In this document: one piece after another, positions 1 through 5,365 of the stretch | How the letters are laid out: each line of letters opens with the position of its first letter | How positions within the stretch are numbered: position 1 is the stretch's first letter | NCBI GenBank assembly: GCA_003650975.1 | Contig: QMSU01000027.1 | Coordinates: 1-9,187 of the forward strand | DNA length: 9,187 bases | Direction: 5' to 3' | Origin: Thermoplasmata archaeon | GTDB taxonomy: Archaea; Thermoplasmatota; E2; UBA202; JdFR-43 | Position numbers and translations under genes: made by a program | Notes under the pieces: model-generated | What the model was told of the DNA's origin: nothing | What the model saw: only the letters and a program-made list of their open reading frames with translations | Databases searched by the model: none

Positions 1-359
1 AAAAAATCAAGCCTGCTGTCGCCGAATATTACTTCTTTCTTTTCCACCGAATACCCTCTCAATTCTTTCAGCACCCTACGTCCAAACAGGGTTTCGGCAA
101 AGGATGAATGGTAACCGGAATGCACAAACACCCATTCGACATCGTGCACTCCCACCACATCATATCTGGTCTTTCTTTTTCCCTTCCGGGGAATCAGAAG
201 CAACGGCCTTCCTTCCACAAGGAGGGTGCTGAGTCTTCCCGGATCATGGAGATGGCACAGTGCGGGTGAGCCCTCCACATCGGCCTCCACAAGAAATCTG
301 TTGATTCGTCGGAGGAATGCTGCTCTTACCAGCCCCTCACCGAATTCATGAATCAACAC
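1..359 (-). CDS. sfsA: SfsA-like DNA-binding/nuclease protein, N-terminal part (truncated by window edge)
   Basis: Reading leftward from GTG at 359-357, the frame stays open to the window edge (119 codons; about half of a usual ~230-residue SfsA). Recognisable SfsA features are the arginine-rich start (FLRRINRFLVEADV, like the family's RYKRFLADV), the HLHDPGRL segment matching the family's HCPN-G motif, and GDSRLDF at the truncated end, matching the SRIDF part of the nuclease-like core. The family (sugar fermentation stimulation protein A) has an OB-like N-terminal domain followed by a PD-(D/E)xK-like domain, which lies outside the window; its role in archaea is not settled. The start overlaps the ferredoxin stop: GTG at 359 or TTG at 356 (a TTGA overlap) are both possible. 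A GAGGGGG stretch lies about 16 bases upstream, far for a ribosome site. Likely co-transcribed with the ferredoxin. Family assignment is by eye from motifs. Confidence 0.82.
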   Translation of the reverse strand, partial: MLIHEFGEGLVRAAFLRRINRFLVEADVEGSPALCHLHDPGRLSTLLVEGRPLLLIPRKGKRKTRYDVVGVHDVEWVFVHSGYHSSFAETLFGRRVLKELRGYSVEKKEVIFGDSRLDF

Positions 360-568
360 GAGCTGTGTGCTATTGCCCCCTCGGGACAGGATTCAACACA
401 TGCACAGCATTCGATGCAGTCATCCACATTATTGGCAACCGCCTTTCCATCCTGAAGCTCATAGATATCCACAGGGCAGACCTCCACGCATTTTGCTGCT
501 CCAGTACACTTGTCATAATCCACCTTTATTACCATATCGCCAGACGAGGATGCAAATTCCTTTATCAT
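353..568 (-). CDS. Small dicluster ferredoxin with one cluster-I cysteine replaced
   Basis: Soluble electron carrier, 71 residues from ATG 568. Motif I is C21-x5-C27-x3-C31-P, with Ala24 where a classic [4Fe-4S] motif (C-x2-C-x2-C-x3-CP) has its second Cys. Motif II is complete: C51-x2-C54-x2-C57-x3-C61-P, with extra C55 and C71. Motif II should bind [4Fe-4S]; cluster I has three Cys from its own motif set and may be [3Fe-4S] or a labile [4Fe-4S]. From memory, Ala at this place also occurs in other archaeal ferredoxins, so it is probably a subfamily trait. Start choice: a TATA box at 589-597 is centred 24-25 bases before ATG 568, giving a leaderless message. By homology the protein could start at ATG 535 (60 residues, MVIKVDYDKC); an upstream ATG at 589 lies inside the TATA element. 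No good Shine-Dalgarno site precedes any of them. Its stop overlaps the sfsA-like start. Confidence 0.88.
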   Translation of the reverse strand: MIKEFASSSGDMVIKVDYDKCTGAAKCVEVCPVDIYELQDGKAVANNVDDCIECCACVESCPEGAIAHSSC

Positions 569-588
569 GAGTTCAAATTGAAAAATCA

Positions 589-597
589 TTTATAAAA
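589..597 (-). promoter_or_regulatory. TATA box of the ferredoxin-sfsA unit
   Basis: TTTTATAAA read on the minus strand. The centre lies about 24-25 bases before ATG 568, matching the spacing seen at the other genes in this window. Confidence 0.55.
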
Positions 598-674
598 CTA
601 TTGAATCTGTAATGTCAAATGGCATCGGTACCGTTTTCCACAGAATGAATGCATTTCTTTTTGCTCGTGGATGT

Positions 675-820
675 CTGTACACATCTTTCAGCATTTTTTA
701 AATGGCAATACGTGTGAAGATGCGACTTATCGGTTCTTATGAAAAGAAAAGATGGTGATTTCCCATAGGGATGGGCAGGTGTGCTTGTGTTGCCACATGC
801 ATGCTTTTTCATTCTGAAAG
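675..820. repeat. Diverged direct repeat, copy 1
   Basis: First of two imperfect copies in the gene-less stretch 569-1091. Shared blocks with copy 2 are TGTA (near 676), CAG (689) followed by AATACG (707-712), TATGAA (738-743), TTTCCCATA (759-767), and TGCCACATGCA (791-801) followed by a C/T-rich run. The offset to copy 2 is 172 bases at AATACG, 174 at TATGAA and 176 from CCCATA on. Over 762-801 I count 24 identities in 40 positions, and nearly all mismatches are transitions, which points to common descent rather than chance. Function unknown. Confidence 0.55.
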
Positions 821-823
821 AAA

Positions 824-861
824 GAAGGTGACATGCCTTCGTTGGCTTTGTATATGCCAAC
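824..861. other. Two abutting hairpins between the repeat copies
   Basis: GAAGG (824-828) pairs with CCTTC (836-840), and directly next to it GTTGGC (841-846) pairs with GCCAAC (856-861); loops are 7 and 9 bases. Both stems are perfect and have no unpaired base between them, so they could stack in an RNA. The strand of any transcript is unknown. No run of T follows at once, so a terminator role is not supported. Confidence 0.35.
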
Positions 862-996
862 AGTGCTTTGCTTATGAGAATACGGTGTTGCTGTTCATTC
901 TTACGATACTTTATGAATATCGGTGTCGGTATCTTTTCCCATAAAAAGAGATGAACATGTTTATGCTGCCACATGCACACTTCTTTCACTCTTTTT
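849..996. repeat. Diverged direct repeat, copy 2
   Basis: Second copy: CAG at 861, AATACG at 879-884, TATGAA at 912-917, TTTTCCCATA at 934-943, TGCCACATGCA at 967-977, then a C/T-rich run. No terminal inverted repeats, transposase or target duplications are visible, so this is not obviously a mobile element. Confidence 0.55.
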
Positions 997-1063
997 GTCA
1001 CATTCTGACTGCTGATATCTCTGGATATTGAACATGTGCCATTCAATTGTTTATGAGAAAAGC

Positions 1064-1070
1064 TTTTTAT
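1064..1070 (+). promoter_or_regulatory. TATA box of the CBS-protein operon
   Basis: TTTTTAT centred about 25 bases before ATG 1092, which predicts a leaderless start there and supports 1092 over the upstream in-frame ATG at 1047. Confidence 0.5.
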
Positions 1071-1091
1071 TCCTGCGGGATTATACTATTG

Positions 1092-1640
1092 ATGGAAAAA
1101 ATTCGCATCAGAGACATAATGAACACCAGTCCTGTCATGATAAACAAAAAGGCAAGCGTTCTTGACGCAACCAAGGAGATGAAGAGCGAGAAGGTGGGCA
1201 GCATCATAGTGGTTGAGGATGGAAAACCCATTGGCATTGTAACAGAGAGCGACATTCTCAGAGAAATAGTGGCTGAAGAGCGAGACCCGAAAAAGATTCC
1301 GGTTGATGAAATAATGAGTGCCCCACCGGTGACCATTTCCCCAGATGATGAGATATATGATGCAGTGAAGATGATGGGAAAACATAGAATACGGAGACTC
1401 CCCGTGGTGGAATCTGAGAAAATAATAGGGATGGTAACCGAAAGAGATATCATGCAATTTTCCCCGTTGCTTCATGACATACTGGAAGAATGGGCAGAGA
1501 TAACAAAACAGCGAATAGAGTACAAGAGAGAGGGCAAATTTATTTCCGGTAAATGCGAGGAATGCGGCATGCTCTCCCGACAGCTTGTGAACTTCAATGG
1601 TCGTCTCTTATGCGAATTTTGTCTGGAAAGAATGAGGTGA
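1092..1640 (+). CDS. CBS-pair (Bateman) protein with C-terminal zinc ribbon
   Basis: 182 residues. CBS 1 spans about 6-58 (RIRDIM... then GSIIVVEDGKPIGIVTESDI) and CBS 2 about 73-122 (DEIMSAPPVTISPDDE... RRLPVVESEKIIGMVTERDI). A linker helix leads to a four-Cys zinc ribbon: C155-x2-C158 and C174-x2-C177. CBS pairs commonly bind AMP, ATP, SAM or other adenosyl ligands and act as sensors; the zinc ribbon may contact nucleic acid or protein, but the target cannot be read from sequence. The start is set by the TATA box 25 bases upstream and by the CBS fold beginning at residue 6; an in-frame ATG at 1047 would add 15 residues that look untranslated. The stop is followed after 5 bases by the next CBS gene, whose ribosome site overlaps this stop, so the two are co-transcribed and probably translationally coupled. 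Confidence 0.9.
   Translation: MEKIRIRDIMNTSPVMINKKASVLDATKEMKSEKVGSIIVVEDGKPIGIVTESDILREIVAEERDPKKIPVDEIMSAPPVTISPDDEIYDAVKMMGKHRIRRLPVVESEKIIGMVTERDIMQFSPLLHDILEEWAEITKQRIEYKREGKFISGKCEECGMLSRQLVNFNGRLLCEFCLERMR
1634..1640 (+). promoter_or_regulatory. Shine-Dalgarno site of the second CBS gene, overlapping the stop of the first
   Basis: GAGGTGA, five bases before ATG 1646. Its TGA is the stop codon of the upstream CBS/zinc-ribbon gene. This decides the start at 1646 and suggests translational coupling. Confidence 0.75.
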
Positions 1641-1645
1641 TTTTG

Positions 1646-2443
1646 ATGAAAATTGGAGAAATTATGACGAAGGAGGTTGTTAGCGTAAATAAAAACGAAG
1701 ACCTGTACCATGTACTGACTCTTCTGGAAAAGCATAACATCACAAAACTTCCGGTGGTTGAGGACGGAAAGGTGGTGGGGATTGTGACCGATAACAAGAT
1801 AGCCGATAAACTCGGCACGGTAAGGACAAAGGGAGTGCCTGCGGCGCGGATGCATGCATCCACCGTCATGGAAAAAAAGTTTGATGCCATATCTCCCGAT
1901 ATGGAAGTGAAGGATATACTCAAAAAAGTGGGAGAACCCGGCCCTACCATGCTTCCCGTGGTGATGGATAACGAGCTTGTGGGTGTGGTGACAAAGGCGG
2001 ATTTACTGCCGCTTGTGAAAGATGAGACCCCTGTCACAGAGATAATGACAATACCGGTACTCACCGTCAGACCGGATGACCGGGTGATCCATGCAAGACG
2101 GATAATGTTTGACAATGAGGTGGCACGGTTGCCTGTGGTGCAGAACGGCATGGTGATTGGGTTAATATCTGACAAGGAAATTGCATTCGCATTTGCCGAG
2201 CTGCGCAAAAACGTGAGTCTGGGGCAGCAGCAAAGCCGGCTGAAGAATCTTCTTGTGGAAGATATAATGGAAAAGAATGTGGTCACGGCACCGGACACCA
2301 TAACGGTGAAAGATGCCGCTGAGCTCATGATGAAGCATGAAATCGGATGCGTGCCGCTGGTGAACGGAGACGGCAAAATCAGGGGCATTATCACGCGAAC
2401 CGATGTGCTGAAACACTATGCCAAAACGTTAGAGGAGCGGTAG
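1646..2443 (+). CDS. Four-CBS-domain protein (two Bateman modules)
   Basis: 265 residues made almost wholly of four CBS repeats: about 1-55 (MKIGEIMTKEVVSV... TKLPVVEDGKVVGIVTD), 70-122 (STVMEKKFDAISPD... MLPVVMDNELVGVVTKADL), 128-182 (PVTEIMTIPVLTVRPDD... ARLPVVQNGMVIGLISDKEI) and 203-260 (LVEDIMEKNVVTAP... IGCVPLVNGDGKIRGIITRTDV). No catalytic or transport domain is attached, so it is probably a stand-alone ligand sensor that binds adenosine-type nucleotides and regulates a partner. The four repeats differ in sequence, so they need not bind the same ligand. The start at 1646 follows a GAGGTGA site; the longer frame from 1553 would overlap the upstream gene by 88 bases and is unlikely. Its last 15 bases overlap the 3' end of convergent pheS. 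Confidence 0.9.
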   Translation: MKIGEIMTKEVVSVNKNEDLYHVLTLLEKHNITKLPVVEDGKVVGIVTDNKIADKLGTVRTKGVPAARMHASTVMEKKFDAISPDMEVKDILKKVGEPGPTMLPVVMDNELVGVVTKADLLPLVKDETPVTEIMTIPVLTVRPDDRVIHARRIMFDNEVARLPVVQNGMVIGLISDKEIAFAFAELRKNVSLGQQQSRLKNLLVEDIMEKNVVTAPDTITVKDAAELMMKHEIGCVPLVNGDGKIRGIITRTDVLKHYAKTLEER

Positions 2444-3907
2444 TTCGTTGAGCCACTGCAAGTCACTGAAGTACAGCATGCGGATATCGCTGAGACCGAG
2501 TACTATCATGGCCATCCTCTCCAGCCCCAACCCCCATGCGAGAACCGGTTCCTCCACGCCGAACGGGATGGTGACTTCCGGTCTGAATATGCCTGCACCG
2601 CCGAGTTCAATCCATCTGCCGTTCCACTGTATTTCTATTTCCAGTGATGGCTCGGTGTACGGGAAATAGGATGGCCGGAACCGTATCTGTGTAAATCCCA
2701 TCCTGGCATAGAACTCCTTCAAAAGACCCTTCAGCATGGAAAAGCTGGCGCCTTCCTCGTGCACAATTCCCTCAATCTGATGGAACTCGGGAAGATGTGT
2801 TGAGTCAATATTTTCCCGTCTGAAAACACGCTCTATGGAGAACACCTTTGCCGGCGGCGAGGGATGATGGTACAGATAACGGATGGTATTGACAGTTGAA
2901 TGGGTGCGCAGCAGCACCCTCTCCGCCTCTGATCTGTCGAAGTTGTATCGCCACCCTATGGAGCCGGTGGCCCCGCCGTTTTCATGCACCCGGGCTATTG
3001 CGTCAATGAGCTTCCCGTCAACCTTCATGGTTGCAGGTTTTTTGCAGTAGAAGGTATCCTGCATATCTCTGGCCGGGTGATCCTGGGGGATAAACAGTGC
3101 ATCCATGTTCCAGAAACAGGGCTCAAGGTACGACCCTTTTATTTCAGCGAATCCCATCTCCGAGAAAACCTTCCTTATTTTTTCAATCAGCTGCGTGAGG
3201 GGATGGAGTTTGCCGGGATATACGGAGGGGGCAAAGGCCGTCACATCGTATTTACGCAACTTCGGCAACTCTCCTCTCTGTGCATATCTTTTTATGAGTT
3301 CCGCGGTGAGCTGGGACACCTCTTCATCCAGTGTTATTCCCTTTCTGACAACCTTCCATCCTTCTTCAGTGAGCGTTATTTTTCTCGTAAGGTTCCCCTT
3401 CAGCTTTTTGACGGCACCCCTTTTCAGAAGCATCTGGAGCATCTTTTCATCAACATCATACTGTTTATTTTTTATCTTTGCAAGCACTTCTTCCTCCGGT
3501 TGCGTTTGGTTTCGTTCCCTTTTTCCTTTATCGGTGATTATCAGGAATTTCTCGCCGTTCTCCACAACGATGTCACACCATCCTTTCCGTTTTGCCCACC
3601 CTATGGCAATCTTTGCCTCCTTTTTGCCCAGCCGTTCCTCGATGGTGCGTATCCTTTCCCTTTCCAGCCCGTGGAGCAAATTCTTCTCCGGGAGACCATC
3701 CCTCAAGAATGTTTCACCCTCCTTGCTCAGTTGGAAGGAATATGAATAACTGTCACTGCATTCCACAAGACCCTTGGATTGAAGCCATGAGGATGCATTC
3801 ATTGTTTTTACCAGTTCCATATCCACTTCTTCCGGGGTTACCGTGCCTTCATGCTCTGCAAGTGCTAGGAGTAATTTCTTCTCCCACGGCGATAGTGCTT
3901 CCATCAT
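2429..3907 (-). CDS. pheS: Phenylalanine-tRNA ligase, alpha subunit (archaeal type)
   Basis: Catalytic subunit of the class II synthetase that charges tRNA-Phe, acting in the cytoplasm as an alpha2-beta2 tetramer with PheT (not in this window). The length of 492 residues fits archaeal/eukaryotic-type PheS. The N-terminal ~200 residues look like winged-helix modules (for example LSPWEKKLLLALAEHEGTVT at 5-24), as in this class. The catalytic core starts near TAFAPSVYPGKLHPL (223-237), with motif 1 around 236-253, DALFIPQDHPARDMQDTFY at 269-287, motif 2 at 357-380 (SIERVFRRENIDSTHLPEFH), and motif 3 GLGLERMAMIVLGL at 459-472. All class II motifs look intact. Start: tandem ATGs at 3907 and 3904; a TATA box at 3926-3931 centres 24-25 bases before 3904 and 21-22 before 3907, so the second Met may be the true leaderless start. 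It stands alone as a transcription unit, divergent from tRNA-Tyr. Confidence 0.97.
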   Translation of the reverse strand: MMEALSPWEKKLLLALAEHEGTVTPEEVDMELVKTMNASSWLQSKGLVECSDSYSYSFQLSKEGETFLRDGLPEKNLLHGLERERIRTIEERLGKKEAKIAIGWAKRKGWCDIVVENGEKFLIITDKGKRERNQTQPEEEVLAKIKNKQYDVDEKMLQMLLKRGAVKKLKGNLTRKITLTEEGWKVVRKGITLDEEVSQLTAELIKRYAQRGELPKLRKYDVTAFAPSVYPGKLHPLTQLIEKIRKVFSEMGFAEIKGSYLEPCFWNMDALFIPQDHPARDMQDTFYCKKPATMKVDGKLIDAIARVHENGGATGSIGWRYNFDRSEAERVLLRTHSTVNTIRYLYHHPSPPAKVFSIERVFRRENIDSTHLPEFHQIEGIVHEEGASFSMLKGLLKEFYARMGFTQIRFRPSYFPYTEPSLEIEIQWNGRWIELGGAGIFRPEVTIPFGVEEPVLAWGLGLERMAMIVLGLSDIRMLYFSDLQWLNELPLL

Positions 3908-3925
3908 TTTGTATCGGTACCAGGA

Positions 3926-3931
3926 TATAAA
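3926..3931 (-). promoter_or_regulatory. TATA box of pheS
   Basis: TTTATA read on the minus strand, followed by TCC. It is centred about 21-25 bases before the tandem ATG starts of pheS. Confidence 0.55.
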
Positions 3932-3975
3932 TTAATTTCTTTTTCCATTGCGGCAGATGAGAGTTTGCCACATGG

Positions 3976-4002
3976 AAGCAAAATGCATGCCTTTTGTTCC
4001 GC
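3976..4002. other. Hairpin/inverted repeat between divergent pheS and tRNA-Tyr promoters
   Basis: GGAA-G-CAAAA (3976-3985) can pair with TTTTG-TTCC (3994-4002) across the 8-base loop TGCATGCC, giving nine pairs with one bulged G. It sits upstream of both divergent promoters, so it could be a protein-binding site rather than a transcript structure. TGCCACATG at 3968-3976 also occurs in both repeat copies at 791 and 967. Role unknown. Confidence 0.3.
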
Positions 4003-4022
4003 ATCGCTGATACATACAAAAA

Positions 4023-4032
4023 ATTTAAAAAA
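4023..4032 (+). promoter_or_regulatory. TATA box of tRNA-Tyr
   Basis: An A/T run with core TTTAAAAA, centred about 25 bases before the tRNA 5' end at 4053, the usual archaeal spacing. Confidence 0.5.
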
Positions 4033-4052
4033 ATGCGCTGCATATTCTTTTA

Positions 4053-4165
4053 CCCGGCTTAACTCAGACTGGCTAGAGTGGCGGACTGTAGTTGCTTGCA
4101 GCAATGGGCAATCACCCACCGCCGCAGACATCCGTATGTCCCCGGTTCAAATCCGGGAGCCGGGA
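4053..4165 (+). tRNA. tRNA-Tyr (anticodon GUA) with a 38-base intron
   Basis: Acceptor stem CCCGGCT (4053-4059) pairs with AGCCGGG (4158-4164), discriminator A4165, no encoded CCA. The C1:G72 pair is a known identity feature of archaeal tRNA-Tyr. D stem ACTC/GAGT (4062-4065, 4076-4079) holds a loop with GG. Anticodon stem GCGGA (4081-4085) pairs with TCCGT (4131-4135, last pair G:U). The spliced loop is CUGUAGA with anticodon GUA at 4088-4090. The variable region is ATGTC, and the T arm is CCCGG-TTCAAAT-CCGGG (4141-4157). Exons are 4053-4091 and 4130-4165. Splicing after position 37 restores a standard 7-base loop, and no other intron boundary gives a good stem. It would be spliced by the archaeal tRNA endonuclease and a ligase. 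Confidence 0.96.
4092..4129 (+). other. tRNA-Tyr intron (after position 37)
   Basis: 38 bases at the canonical 37/38 site. The central four-pair helix of a bulge-helix-bulge motif is present: loop bases CTGT (4086-4089) pair with intron GCAG (4124-4127), leaving three-base bulges A-G|T (4090-4092) and A-C|A (4128-4130) that contain the two cut sites. I see no good helix directly inside the bulges, so the motif is of the relaxed type. The intron can also form TGGG/CCCA (4105-4108, 4115-4118) and TTGC/GCAA (4092-4095, 4101-4104) hairpins. Confidence 0.88.
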
Positions 4166-4170
4166 TATGC

Positions 4171-4197
4171 GGGCTGGTGCGCAATGCGCACCCGCCC
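4171..4197 (+). other. GC-rich hairpin just downstream of tRNA-Tyr
   Basis: GGGC-T-GGTGCGC (4171-4182), loop AAT, GCGCACC-C-GCCC (4186-4197): eleven pairs with a single T/C mismatch. It begins five bases after the tRNA 3' end. It could aid 3' processing or termination, but it lacks the T-run typical of archaeal termination, so the role is open. Confidence 0.5.
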
Positions 4198-4273
4198 TTC
4201 CTGATTATCCCAATATTCTCAACAGAGGAAATGACCGGCGGGCAGAAAGAAAAGAGCGCAGCATGAAAATAAA

Positions 4274-4279
4274 TTTATA
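4274..4279 (+). promoter_or_regulatory. TATA box of the amrS-like gene
   Basis: TTTATA centred about 22-23 bases before GTG 4299, consistent with a leaderless message starting with GTG. Confidence 0.5.
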
Positions 4280-4298
4280 GCAGGGAGAATTTAGTGAC

Positions 4299-5300
4299 GT
4301 GAAACGAGAGGCGAAATTCTGGGAGACACTCGATGGAAAGATAAAATGCACGCTGTGCCCTCATCACTGCATCCTGAAGGAAGGGGCACGGGGCATATGC
4401 GGTGTGAGAGAAAACAGTGGAGGAACACTCTACACCCTCATCTATGGTTCCTGCACCTCAGCCCACCCTGATCCGGTGGAAAAGAAACCCCTCTACCATT
4501 TTTATCCTGGAAGCACGGTATACTCCATGGGCACCGTTGGTTGCAACTTCCGGTGCCTCCACTGCCAGAACTACACCATAAGCCAGGCCAATCCCGATGA
4601 TTATCCCCTCATGGAGATAATGCCGGAGGAAGCGGTTCGAAAAGCTGAAGCATGCAGCACCGGCATTGCGTTCACCTATAACGAGCCCACCATATGGATG
4701 GAATATACACTGGATACCGCACGCCTGGCAAAAAAGCACCATCTGCACACCATCTTTGTCACCAACGGCTATATCAATGAAAAGCCTTTGGATGCAATGG
4801 CACGCCACCTTGATGCTGCCAACATTGACGTGAAATCCATGGATGACCGTTTTTACCGGGAGGTATGCGGGGCAAGAGTGGAACCAGTGCTTGAGGCATG
4901 CAAACGGTATAAGAAGAAGGGTGTCCATATCGAACTCACCTATCTTGTCATCCCCTCAAAGAATGACAGTGCCGATGACATCGCTGCATTCTGCCGGTGG
5001 GCCCGTGACGAACTGGGTGAACATCAGATTATCCATTTTACCGCCTTCTATCCCCACTATCAGATGAATCACCTGCCCCCCACATCACTCAAAAAGCTCA
5101 TGGAGGCCTATGCCATTGCGAAAAAAGAGGGGCTGCATTACGTTTATTTAGGGAATGTTCCCCATGGCGACTATGAGAACACATACTGCCACCACTGCGG
5201 GCACCTACTCATAAAGCGCCATGGCTTTTCGGCAGAAATCGTGGGAATGCGTGGCCATACCTGTGCCAAATGCGGCACAGAGATTCCGGTGGTGGTGTAA
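4299..5300 (+). CDS. amrS: AmmeMemoRadiSam-system radical SAM enzyme (AmrS-like)
   Basis: 333 residues, GTG start. The radical SAM motif C82-x3-C86-x2-C89 (GCNFRCLHC) binds the [4Fe-4S] cluster that cleaves S-adenosylmethionine. The N-terminus has a Cys set (C17, C20, C24, C34) preceding the radical SAM barrel, as in AmrS and related PflA-like proteins. TYNEPTIWMEY (126-136) and TIFVTNGYIN (151-160) are barrel strands typical of this family. The C-terminus carries a zinc-ribbon-like pair, C297-x2-C300 and C322-x2-C325. In many genomes the family is co-conserved with AMMECR1 and Memo proteins; neither is in this window, and the reaction is not established for this protein, so the name is a family label. 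The other candidate is a pyruvate formate-lyase-activating-like enzyme, which shares the motifs but usually lacks the terminal ribbon. The start fits a TATA box at 4274-4279; GGGAG at 4283 is too far to be a good ribosome site. It probably stands alone: the next gene has its own TATA box. Confidence 0.88.
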   Translation: MKREAKFWETLDGKIKCTLCPHHCILKEGARGICGVRENSGGTLYTLIYGSCTSAHPDPVEKKPLYHFYPGSTVYSMGTVGCNFRCLHCQNYTISQANPDDYPLMEIMPEEAVRKAEACSTGIAFTYNEPTIWMEYTLDTARLAKKHHLHTIFVTNGYINEKPLDAMARHLDAANIDVKSMDDRFYREVCGARVEPVLEACKRYKKKGVHIELTYLVIPSKNDSADDIAAFCRWARDELGEHQIIHFTAFYPHYQMNHLPPTSLKKLMEAYAIAKKEGLHYVYLGNVPHGDYENTYCHHCGHLLIKRHGFSAEIVGMRGHTCAKCGTEIPVVV

Positions 5301-5338
5301 CTGTCTCACAGGAATGCTGGATGGATCATCGACACACC

Positions 5339-5344
5339 TATAAA
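5339..5344 (+). promoter_or_regulatory. TATA box of the secreted PKD-protein gene
   Basis: TATAAA centred 24-25 bases before ATG 5366, supporting a separate leaderless transcript. Confidence 0.6.
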
Positions 5345-5365
5345 TCATTTCAGGATGTGATACTT

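Noticed and set aside
675..996. CRISPR array
   Set aside because: Only two long, imperfect copies with no uniform short repeat or spacer size, and no cas gene nearby.
675..996. Insertion sequence or MITE
   Set aside because: No terminal inverted repeats, target-site duplication or transposase remnant visible; the copies lie directly repeated side by side.
615..1046. 143-codon open frame on the minus strand
   Set aside because: It spans the nucleotide repeat, whose matching blocks fall in different frames. The predicted protein is rich in His, Lys and Ser with no recognisable fold, and there is no ribosome site or well-placed TATA box.
1594..2394. 266-codon open frame on the minus strand
   Set aside because: Shadow of the four-CBS gene; Ser/Thr/Ile-rich translation without family features, while the plus strand gives four clear CBS domains.
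2984..3749. Long plus-strand open frames opposite pheS
   Set aside because: Shadows of the pheS coding strand; the antisense products have no motif, while pheS shows all class II motifs.
4053..4165. tRNA-Tyr as an integration (att) site
   Set aside because: No second copy of the tRNA 3' end and no integrase seen in the window; flanking genes are ordinary chromosomal genes.
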